In this document: positions 57,164 through 64,000 of the stretch, in pieces
Numbering within the stretch: position 1 is the stretch's first letter
How the letters are laid out: each line of letters opens with the position of its first letter
From: Desulfovibrio litoralis DSM 11393
GTDB taxonomy: Bacteria; Desulfobacterota; Desulfovibrionia; Desulfovibrionales; Desulfovibrionaceae
Direction of reading: 5' to 3'
NCBI RefSeq assembly: GCF_900143255.1
Contig: NZ_FRDI01000003.1
Location: forward strand, 62,001-126,000
Length of the DNA stretch: 64,000 nucleotides
The notes under the pieces: model-generated
What the model was told of the DNA's origin: nothing
Databases searched by the model: none
The model's input: the letters and a program-made list of their open reading frames with translations, nothing else
Program-made: the position numbers and the translations under genes

Positions 57164-57201
57164 AAAAAAACAACCCGCCTGTAGTTTATACAGACAGGTT
57201 G
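57164..57201 (-). terminator. Terminator of clpB
   Basis: On the minus strand arms 57201-57190 and 57182-57171 (12 bases, two wobbles) around a seven-base loop run into TTTTTTT. It lies about 40 bases after the clpB stop. Confidence 0.88.
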
Positions 57202-57242
57202 CTTCTATCAAAATACCAAATAATGCGATTGATTTTGCTTCT

Positions 57243-59840
57243 TTATTTTTTGGAACTAATGTTAATTTTACCATCAACTAAGTCAACAAAAGCTGTATCG
57301 CCTTCGACTATTTCGCCGCTTATAATTTTGCGAGCCAAGCTATTTTCAACATATTGTTGCAAATAACGACGCAAAGGTCTGGCTCCGTAAGCGGGGTCAT
57401 AAGCATCTTTGGCAATATGGTCTTTCGCAAGCTCACTTATTTCGAAGCTGATTTTTTTCTCTGCCAAACGAGCTTTGAGCCGTTGCAACATTATTTCTAC
57501 AATTTCTTTCATTTGAGCCTCTAACAAAGGCTTAAAGAGAATAATATCATCAACTCTGTTTAAAAACTCCGGCCTGAAATGTTGACGAAGCTCCATTAAA
57601 ACAGCTTCTCTGGCACTTTCTTTTAAAACACCACCACTGCTTATACCTTCTAAAATACGATGTGAACCGATATTAGAAGTCATAATGATAATAGTATTTT
57701 TAAAATCAACCGTACGCCCTTGGCTGTCGGTCAAGCGACCGTCATCTAAAATCTGAAGCAAGGTATTAAACACATCAGGGTGTGCTTTTTCTACTTCATC
57801 AAATAAAACAACGGAATAAGGCTTACGTCTTACGGCTTCGGTTAACTGACCGCCTTCATCATAACCAACATAACCCGGAGGAGAGCCAATCAGTCTGGAA
57901 ACAGAGTGTTTTTCCATATATTCGCTCATATCAAGGCGTATCATATTATCTTCGCTATCAAACAAAGAAGATGCCAAGGTCTTACAAAGTTCGGTTTTTC
58001 CAACCCCGGTTGGACCTAAAAAGATAAAAGAACCGATTGGACGATTGGGATCAGATAAACCGGAGCGAGAACGTAAAACCGCCTCGGAAACAGAGCTTAC
58101 CGCCTCATCTTGTCCTACAACTCGTTTATGTAACAACTCAGGCAAACGCAAGAGCTTTTCTTTTTCTGACTCTATTAAACGAGTAACGGGAATACCTGTC
58201 CAACGTGCCACAATATCGGCAATATCATCAGGACGCACTTCTTCTTTTAACAAGCGAGTGCCTTGGTCAAGCTCTTCTGTTTCCGCCAATTCTTTTTCAA
58301 GTTTTGATAGAGTAGAATAGCGCAACTCGGCGGCTTTGTTTAAGTCATAGTTACGTTCCGCCTCTTCTATATCAAGCTTGGTGCGTTCTATTTTTTCTTT
58401 AATTTTACGCACTTTATCGATAGCAGCTTTTTCTTTTTCCCATTGTAACATCAGCCCGGCTTGACTTGACCTTAAATCTGACAATTCATTTTCAAGTTTT
58501 TCCAAGCGTTCTTTAGAGGCTTTGTCGCTTTCACGGCGTAAAGCTTCTCGCTCTATTTCAAGTTGCATAATCTTTCTTTGAGCTTCGTCCAAATTAGCAG
58601 GCAACGTATCAATTTCACTACGAATCATTGCCGCAGCCTCATCAATAAGGTCTATCGCTTTATCGGGAAGTTGCCTGTCGGTTATATATCGATTGGACAA
58701 CACAACCGCTTCAACAATGGCAGAATCCAAAATCCGCACACCGTGGTGAACTTCAAAACGCTCTTTTAAACCACGCAAAATAGAAATAGTATCTTCCAAG
58801 CTCGGCTCACTGACTAAAAGAGGTTGAAAACGTCTTTCAAGAGCCGGGTCTTTTTCTATATATTTACGATATTCATCAACGGTAGTCGCACCAATACAAT
58901 GCAGTTCACCTCGTGCGAGCATAGGTTTAAGCAAGTTGCTTGCATCCATTGCCCCATCTGATTTTCCTGCTCCGACTATAGTATGCAATTCATCAATAAA
59001 TAAAATGACACGCCCATCGGAATTTTCAATTTCTTTTAAAACAGCTTTTAGTCTTTCTTCAAACTCTCCGCGATATTTCGCTCCGGCAATCAAAGCACCC
59101 ATATCAAGGGCAAACAAAGTACGATCTTTTAAGCCTTCGGGAACGTCGCCTTTTAAAATACGGTGTGCCAAACCTTCAACTATCGCTGTTTTACCAACGC
59201 CCGCCTCACCGATAAGAACAGGGTTGTTTTTAGTACGCCTTGACAAAATACGCACACAACGCCTAATTTCGGCATCACGCCCAATAACCGGGTCAAGCTT
59301 TCCGTTTCTGGCTTCTTCAACCAAATCACGCCCATAACGGGTCAAAGCCTCATAGCTGGCTTCGGGGTTTGAGCTTGTTACTCGCTGATTTCCTCTAACG
59401 CTAAGTAAAGCCGCCAAAATTTTATCTCGCGTAATTCCAAACCCATTGTTTATTTTTCCAAGAGAGGTAGAACTTTTAACATCGCAAAGTTCCAACAAAA
59501 GATGTTCTACGCTGACATATTCGTCTTTCATGCTTTTAGCGCAATTATGAGCGTTTAATAAAAGTTCATGCGTCTGACGACTTAAGCCAACCTGACTGGA
59601 ATCAACTCCTGAACCTGAAACTGTGGGCATTTTTTGAATCGCTTCACGCAGTTTATCTGCATAAATATTAGAGTCAATTCCTGCTTTTGCTAAGATTTTA
59701 GAAACCAATCCCTCTTCTTGTTCAACTAAAGCTAAGGCAAGATGTTCATTTTCTATTTGCTGTTGCCCGAATCTGACAGCGATAGTTTGTGCTTCGGCAA
59801 CCGCCAATTGTGATTTTTCAGTAAATTTATTTAAGTCCAT
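57243..59840 (-). CDS. clpB: Disaggregase ClpB
   Basis: ClpB threads aggregated proteins through its hexameric pore together with DnaK/DnaJ. The 865-residue protein has the N domain ([20 protein letters not shown]), AAA-1 with [15 protein letters not shown] near 203-217, the pore loop [10 protein letters not shown] near 248-257, the coiled-coil M domain about 405-525 that distinguishes ClpB from ClpA/C, and AAA-2 with [14 protein letters not shown] near 607-620 and pore loop [13 protein letters not shown] lies ten bases before the ATG. A dnaJ-type gene is 31 bases upstream on the same strand, so the two heat-shock partners share an operon. Confidence 0.98.
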   Translation of the reverse strand: MDLNKFTEKSQLAVAEAQTIAVRFGQQQIENEHLALALVEQEEGLVSKILAKAGIDSNIYADKLREAIQKMPTVSGSGVDSSQVGLSRQTHELLLNAHNCAKSMKDEYVSVEHLLLELCDVKSSTSLGKINNGFGITRDKILAALLSVRGNQRVTSSNPEASYEALTRYGRDLVEEARNGKLDPVIGRDAEIRRCVRILSRRTKNNPVLIGEAGVGKTAIVEGLAHRILKGDVPEGLKDRTLFALDMGALIAGAKYRGEFEERLKAVLKEIENSDGRVILFIDELHTIVGAGKSDGAMDASNLLKPMLARGELHCIGATTVDEYRKYIEKDPALERRFQPLLVSEPSLEDTISILRGLKERFEVHHGVRILDSAIVEAVVLSNRYITDRQLPDKAIDLIDEAAAMIRSEIDTLPANLDEAQRKIMQLEIEREALRRESDKASKERLEKLENELSDLRSSQAGLMLQWEKEKAAIDKVRKIKEKIERTKLDIEEAERNYDLNKAAELRYSTLSKLEKELAETEELDQGTRLLKEEVRPDDIADIVARWTGIPVTRLIESEKEKLLRLPELLHKRVVGQDEAVSSVSEAVLRSRSGLSDPNRPIGSFIFLGPTGVGKTELCKTLASSLFDSEDNMIRLDMSEYMEKHSVSRLIGSPPGYVGYDEGGQLTEAVRRKPYSVVLFDEVEKAHPDVFNTLLQILDDGRLTDSQGRTVDFKNTIIIMTSNIGSHRILEGISSGGVLKESAREAVLMELRQHFRPEFLNRVDDIILFKPLLEAQMKEIVEIMLQRLKARLAEKKISFEISELAKDHIAKDAYDPAYGARPLRRYLQQYVENSLARKIISGEIVEGDTAFVDLVDGKINISSKK

Positions 59841-59871
59841 AAGTTATTTCCTCCGTCATTAACACAAAAAA

Positions 59872-60816
59872 TTAGCGTGCTTTAAAACTTGAAATTTTCG
59901 CAAGTTCTTCCCATTTTTCTTTTTCGACAGCACTTAAATCTTTTGGTGTTTTAATATTTATTTTAACCAGTTGGTCTCCCTTTCCGGTTTTATCTTTTAT
60001 ATTTCCAAGCCCACGTTCTTTTAAACGTAATTTTACCCCGCTATTAACCCCCGGCGGAATATTTAGTTCAACATTTGAATCTAAAGTCGGAACACGCACA
60101 CTTACGCCTAGAGCCGCCTCCCAAGGTGCCAAATTAAGCTCATAGATAACATCATTTCCTTCAAGCTTAAATATAGGGTGGTCTAAAATATGAATTGTTA
60201 AAATCAAATCTCCGGCTTTTCCCGTTCCCATTCCATGGTTGCCTTGTCCGCTTAGGCGAATACGTCCGCCGTTTTTAATCCCGGCAGGAATATTGATATT
60301 AAGCAAACGAGGTTTTGCATTCATATCTTGCAAAGTAACGTTTTTGTTTCCACCTTTATAAGCTTCTTCCAAAGAAAGCGAGAGGTCTGATTCTATATCG
60401 CTTCCCTTTCGAGAACGCATATTAAACGAAGAACCACCGCTAAACCCGCCCTGAGAACCAAATCCACCGTTAAATCCACCGGCTCCGCTTCCGAAAAAGC
60501 TTTCAAAAAAATCACTGAAATCCGAATTTCCCGAATGCTGACGTTGATAAGAACCAAACCCCGGTTGTTGAGAAAAGTTTTGACCTTGTTGCCAATTTGC
60601 TCCAAGTTGGTCATAAAGTTTACGTTTTTCATCATCTTTTAAAACTTCGTAAGCTTCACTGACCTCTTTAAATTTTTGCTCAGATTCTTTATTGTCAGGG
60701 TTAAGATCCGGGTGATATTTACGAGCCAACTTTTTAAAAGCTTTTGATATTTCTTCTTTTGATGCAGAGCGCGAAACCCCAAGCAACTTATAATAATCTT
60801 TATATTCTACTCCCAT
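59872..60816 (-). CDS. DnaJ-family co-chaperone (CbpA type)
   Basis: Stimulates DnaK and hands substrates to it. From ATG 60816 the product has 314 residues: J domain at 4-70 with the HPD motif in [11 protein letters not shown], a Gly/Phe-rich linker (about 80-135, [20 protein letters not shown]), and then two beta-barrel substrate domains to the end ([38 protein letters not shown]). The Cys-rich zinc fingers of DnaJ proper are missing, hence CbpA type. TAGGAG is ten bases upstream of the ATG; the open frame begins three codons earlier. It is directly upstream of clpB. Confidence 0.94.
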   Translation of the reverse strand: MGVEYKDYYKLLGVSRSASKEEISKAFKKLARKYHPDLNPDNKESEQKFKEVSEAYEVLKDDEKRKLYDQLGANWQQGQNFSQQPGFGSYQRQHSGNSDFSDFFESFFGSGAGGFNGGFGSQGGFSGGSSFNMRSRKGSDIESDLSLSLEEAYKGGNKNVTLQDMNAKPRLLNINIPAGIKNGGRIRLSGQGNHGMGTGKAGDLILTIHILDHPIFKLEGNDVIYELNLAPWEAALGVSVRVPTLDSNVELNIPPGVNSGVKLRLKERGLGNIKDKTGKGDQLVKINIKTPKDLSAVEKEKWEELAKISSFKAR

Positions 60817-61225
60817 GCAACACACGCTCCTAATTACTTTATTAAAATATGGCTGTTGTAAGCTTGGATAACCTCATTAACAATAAACGTCTCTTAAAGG
60901 GATAACACCTTGAATTTAATATTTAAACAAAACCTTGTAACATTAACAAGAACGTGTTAAATATACTTAAATTATTCTTTAACGGCTGAAATTATTAAGA
61001 GTGGTATACAGATATTTAATTTGGTTACAATCAGCTATAACTAAATATAAATACGCTCATAAACTAGTCAAGATCCAACCATCTTTTTAATCTTAACTTT
61101 TTCCGCAATATGGCTATTGGATCAAGCAAACATTTTATCAGAATTAACTTCAAAGCTACACCCCAGACTAAAAAAACAATAAATATAATCACTAAAGACA
61201 TAATTATAAGGTAGATTAAACAATT
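60817..61225. other. Divergent intergenic region of about 410 bases
   Basis: AT-rich spacer between the dnaJ-clpB operon (minus) and the secreted-protein genes (plus). It must contain promoters for both. I looked for a CIRCE element (TTAGCACTC and its inverted partner) and for a clear sigma-32 promoter and found neither. No gene is visible. Confidence 0.5.
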
Positions 61226-62425
61226 ATGATCAAAAATATAAAAAAACTCATTATAATTTTATTAAGTCTCAATCTTTTCTTTAGCTTTTCATATCCAAAC
61301 GAAAGCTTAGCACAGCAAAACACTAAAAAAACTACTCAAAAACAAAAAACAAACAAAAAAGCCGGTTCCAAAAAACAAACAAGCTCTAAAAAGAAAACAA
61401 ACTCAAAAAAGAAAAAAAGCTCAAAGAAGAAAAAAACTAGTAAAAAATCAAAGAATTCAAGAGCTAAATCCAGTAAAAAAACTCAAGTCGCTCAAGAAAA
61501 TATAACCACAACCACGCTTAAAGATATTCCGCTCGAGCAAGCTTATAGAAAAAATTCTCAAACCCCTTTAAACCAAGTTTTTTCAACCCCGATTCAAGCC
61601 AGAGTTTATCAGGTAAACCAAAACGGTTCACAATGGTTGTTGGAACATAAAAATTACGATATGGCGGCTAAAGCCATAGCTTCTTTAAAACCGAGTCTTG
61701 TCAGTAACTTTGTATTTTTTGAAAAAAATGCTCTACCTGACCCGGAAACCCAAGAAACTCTTCAAGAAATAAGAGGAAAAATACGCCAAAACAACCCTAA
61801 AACCTATTTTGAAGTTGTTTTGGATATAAATAACTATAAAAGTCCCGAAGAGCTCGTGGCTCATATGCGTAACTTAACCCAAAAGCTTGATTTTGAATCA
61901 TTTTTTATTCAAGGCCTGGCAGGCAAGCTAGAGCAAAACCCCGAACTTGTTTTTACGGCAATCAGCGAAGCAAAAGCCCAAAATCGCCTTATCGCCACCA
62001 ATACTACAAACAACTTACCGATCGGCTTGACGGGAATTGACTATATTTATACACCTGTCAAAGATGCCGAACTTTTAACAACTAATATAACTAACCTCAA
62101 AACAGAGTTAAATAATAAAAAGACATTGCCCATTCCAATATTGGCAACAACACAAAACAGCTTTGGCAGTAACGGCTTTGTTAAAAGCGACCATAATTTT
62201 GTAACCGCTCAAACACCTTCGGAAAGAAGAAAATTATTATTGGCTGTTTCAAAAAAACAAGAAGAATTAGGAATAAATCTTGCTTACCCTCTTTTCTTTC
62301 CGCTATACAAAAGTGATATTACTTATGATGCTCTGCGAGATGAATTCATGTATGACACCCTAAAACGTATCATTAAAACTGCCGATGAACATAAAAGCGT
62401 TTTCACTAAAGTCGTTTTAGACTAA
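61226..62425 (+). CDS. Exported protein with Lys-rich linker, unknown function
   Basis: A 399-residue protein not recognised by family. It has a signal peptide (hydrophobic core about 8-22, ending ESLAQ). A remarkably basic low-complexity segment (about 33-88) made almost only of Lys, Ser, Thr and Asn follows. From 95 comes a globular part with alternating strands and helices (VFSTPIQARVYQVNQNG, FEVVLDINNYKSPEELVAHM, GLTGIDYIYTPVKDAELL, INLAYPLFFPLYKSDITYDAL) that could be a TIM-barrel, perhaps glycosidase-like, though no catalytic motif can be named. The basic linker may bind lipopolysaccharide, peptidoglycan or nucleic acid. It precedes two more exported genes in the same direction. Confidence 0.8.
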   Translation: MIKNIKKLIIILLSLNLFFSFSYPNESLAQQNTKKTTQKQKTNKKAGSKKQTSSKKKTNSKKKKSSKKKKTSKKSKNSRAKSSKKTQVAQENITTTTLKDIPLEQAYRKNSQTPLNQVFSTPIQARVYQVNQNGSQWLLEHKNYDMAAKAIASLKPSLVSNFVFFEKNALPDPETQETLQEIRGKIRQNNPKTYFEVVLDINNYKSPEELVAHMRNLTQKLDFESFFIQGLAGKLEQNPELVFTAISEAKAQNRLIATNTTNNLPIGLTGIDYIYTPVKDAELLTTNITNLKTELNNKKTLPIPILATTQNSFGSNGFVKSDHNFVTAQTPSERRKLLLAVSKKQEELGINLAYPLFFPLYKSDITYDALRDEFMYDTLKRIIKTADEHKSVFTKVVLD

Positions 62426-62495
62426 AACATTAACCTTATCTTTTTTAAGTAACAATATATTATAAAATGACAAGTAACGGCATACGGAGAATATT

Positions 62496-63488
62496 ATGAA
62501 AAAATGGCTAAGTATATTACTGATCAGTTTAACAATTATAACTATCGGACTTATCTATTTATTTTCTACAGGTGGATTCGACAAGCTTTATCCCGTAATA
62601 GGACAGGCAGTAACACCACCGGTTAACGCCACTTATTCTTTTGGCTTAATAGACCTTAACGCCAAAGATAATTTGCGCGTAAGAGAAAATATGAAGGTCG
62701 CAAGCGACAATCAAGGACATTTAAACCTAAGTGTTTTAGACGGAAGACTTTTGGTCAACCTTTTGGGCAACAGCAACCTAACTTTTAAAAATGTACTTTT
62801 TGATCAAAAAAACCAAGTTATAAAGCTTGACCCTAAAACATCAGCCGACTTAACTACACAACAAATGATTAAAAAATACCCTGAAATACTCAATAGTTCA
62901 ATTAGCTTAACCCAAGAGGCAATAAAACCAAGTGATTCTTCAAACGATTTTTTAATAGCTAAACCCAATAAAATAGTGTTTGACAATTTTCAAGGTCTCG
63001 TCTTTTTGGAAATTTTCAACCCGATTATTTTGCAAATTGACGGAACGGGTGCACTTGGAAATTCTATTTTAATCAGAGTAGTACAAACAAAAAACGATGA
63101 TTTTGATCAAAAAGTAAGCAAAGAACCGGTACGCATTTTATTACTTAAGCCTGAAAAGAAAAAAGGGGTCGAAGGCATTCTCTATTTCGGTTCAGAGCAA
63201 ACTCAAGAAAAATTTGTGGTCGAGGTGTTATCTCCTTATAAAAACATTTACCTTGTAAACAAAAACCACCAATTGATTTTCAATAAAATTCCCGGACAAA
63301 TAGATTATGAAGCAATTTCAGAAAGCGACCAATCTAATCTCTACAGCCTCTTAGTTTCTCAAAAGGCATGGACAAAAACCGGGGAACAAGACTGGACAAC
63401 GCCTCAAAAAGACAAACAAAATAAAACTCAACCAAATGGCAATAACACAACCTTTATAAAAGGGTTTATGGAAAAACAACAACAGTAA
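62496..63488 (+). CDS. Membrane-anchored or exported protein, unknown function
   Basis: A 330-residue protein with one N-terminal hydrophobic helix (about 5-24, ILLISLTIITIGLIYLFSTG) that may be an uncleaved anchor, so the rest lies in the periplasm. The body is rich in beta strands and polar residues (LNLSVLDGRLLVNLLGNSNL, VFDNFQGLVFLEIFNPIILQ) without Cys or motifs I recognise. The C terminus is Gln/Asn/Lys rich. GGAG precedes the ATG. It lies 70 bases after the Lys-rich protein gene and 143 bases before a lipoprotein gene; they look like one cluster of envelope proteins. Confidence 0.75.
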   Translation: MKKWLSILLISLTIITIGLIYLFSTGGFDKLYPVIGQAVTPPVNATYSFGLIDLNAKDNLRVRENMKVASDNQGHLNLSVLDGRLLVNLLGNSNLTFKNVLFDQKNQVIKLDPKTSADLTTQQMIKKYPEILNSSISLTQEAIKPSDSSNDFLIAKPNKIVFDNFQGLVFLEIFNPIILQIDGTGALGNSILIRVVQTKNDDFDQKVSKEPVRILLLKPEKKKGVEGILYFGSEQTQEKFVVEVLSPYKNIYLVNKNHQLIFNKIPGQIDYEAISESDQSNLYSLLVSQKAWTKTGEQDWTTPQKDKQNKTQPNGNNTTFIKGFMEKQQQ

Positions 63489-63567
63489 AAAACAGATAAC
63501 AATTAATTTTCAAAAAAGCTATTTTCATTTTCCTATAATTATATTATCAACAAAATAAACATTCATC

Positions 63568-63597
63568 ATTGTTAAATATTAAATTGTTAAATATTAA
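63568..63597. repeat. 15-base tandem duplication upstream of the lipoprotein gene
   Basis: ATTGTTAAATATTAA is present twice head to tail (63568-63582 and 63583-63597), about 35 bases before the lipoprotein ATG; it may lie in its promoter or leader. Confidence 0.8.
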
Positions 63598-63631
63598 AAT
63601 AAATTTAAAAGAATACCAGCTCGGAGTTTTT

Positions 63632-64000
63632 ATGCCTGCCAACTCTCAATATATCAAAAACTCAATATTGCTTCTGCTTATTTTATTAATAACCCTTATA
63701 AGCGTAAGCTGTAGCTCAAAAAAGAAAAATAAAGAACAAGACGGTGCAAATTATAGTGCAAGCTTTAACCCGCTCTCAAGGGCAGACCCGGGTTATGTGC
63801 AATATTTGGAAAAATTATCCATGCTTGGGCAATCAGTCGAAATGGCAAGGATAGTCTCAGGCAGTAATTTATCTTGGCGAACTCCCGCTTCTCCTCCCGA
63901 CCCTGACGGTTTGTTAAAAATTGCAGACAACTGGATTAATATCCACCCTTATAGCCTTTTATCAGACGGCGGAAAAGGAACTTTCAGCGAGCTTTCAAGC
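63632..64000 (+). CDS. Lipoprotein of unknown function (3' partial)
   Basis: The frame opens at ATG 63632 (CGGAG seven bases before) and is still open at the window edge after 123 codons. The first 27 residues form a lipoprotein signal: a long Leu/Ile core and the lipobox SVSC. A short charged linker (SSKKKNKEQDG) follows. The mature part reads SRADPGYVQYLEKLSMLGQS and then a segment with Trp, Pro and Asp (LSWRTPASPPDPDGLLKIAD). I do not recognise the family. It continues the group of envelope proteins that starts at 61226. Confidence 0.75.
   Translation, partial: MPANSQYIKNSILLLLILLITLISVSCSSKKKNKEQDGANYSASFNPLSRADPGYVQYLEKLSMLGQSVEMARIVSGSNLSWRTPASPPDPDGLLKIADNWINIHPYSLLSDGGKGTFSELSS

Noticed and set aside
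60826-61225. CIRCE or sigma-32 heat-shock control upstream of dnaJ-clpB
   Set aside because: No TTAGCACTC inverted repeat and no CTTGAAA/CCCAT pair with correct spacing is present on the minus strand.

Overview
The window comes from a low-GC (high 30s percent by eye) member of the Desulfovibrionales, anaerobic sulfate reducers of the Desulfobacterota. The assignment rests on several hallmarks seen together. These are a desulfoferrodoxin-rubredoxin-Roo oxygen-defence cluster, an ATP synthase split into separate F0 and F1 loci with rex beside the F0 genes, an archaeal-type 3-dehydroquinate synthase II next to a chorismate mutase/prephenate dehydratase, an ArsR-methyltransferase fusion of the SahR type, and several delta-type small proteins. 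The content is almost entirely chromosomal housekeeping. No prophage, intact insertion sequence, CRISPR array or rRNA operon is visible.

Layout. 0-7.1 kb (+): end of an unknown gene, an exported EF-hand protein, recN, lnt, prfB with its programmed +1 frameshift, a degenerate GGDEF protein, an FlhG/MinD-type ATPase and a 73-residue protein. 7.1-9.9 kb (-): Xer recombinase, aroC, shikimate kinase. 10-13.6 kb (+): aminotransferase-homoserine dehydrogenase operon, then an ImmA/IrrE-type protease followed by a small two-helix membrane gene broken by an in-frame stop. 13.7-18.2 kb (-): YcaO-TPR protein plus methyltransferase, then desulfoferrodoxin, rubredoxin and Roo separated by strong hairpins. 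18.4-25.4 kb: short LarC, flagellin with a sigma-54 promoter, sugar-phosphate transferase, cutA, PfkB kinase, NIL-ferredoxin, CpoB-like lipoprotein and a small membrane protein. 26-36.3 kb: solute-binding protein, rex and F0 genes, gap, trkA, an orphan ABC ATPase, class V aminotransferase and a SahR-like regulator. 36.4-42.4 kb (-): the complete F1 operon (b', b, delta, alpha, gamma, beta, epsilon), with a textbook promoter and a Rex-like half-palindrome at its start.

42.5-48.7 kb (-) is the cell-shape cluster mreB-mreC-mreD-mrdA-rodA followed by a bactofilin. 48.9-51.7 kb (-) holds moaC, pheA and the dehydroquinate synthase II. 52-54.2 kb has a DUF815 ATPase and a noticeably GC-richer methyltransferase lying between two 24-base direct repeats. 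54.3-57.2 kb has RNase P RNA, a zinc-ribbon coiled-coil protein, a Nif3-family protein, a tRNA with CAT anticodon and a small CxxC protein. 57.2-60.8 kb (-) is a dnaJ-type gene followed by clpB. The last 3 kb (+) hold three exported or anchored proteins of unknown function, the last running off the window.

The genes group into a few physiological themes: energy conservation under redox control (Rex, both ATP synthase loci), defence against oxygen (Dfx, Rub, Roo), aromatic and aspartate-family amino-acid synthesis, rod-shape morphogenesis, and flagellar control. The points most worth following up are the apparent AUU start of mreC, the interrupted membrane partner of the ImmA-like protease, the repeat-bounded methyltransferase, the Rex-like site at the F1 promoter, the sodium-type residues in the c subunit, and the uncharacterised YcaO-TPR/methyltransferase pair.
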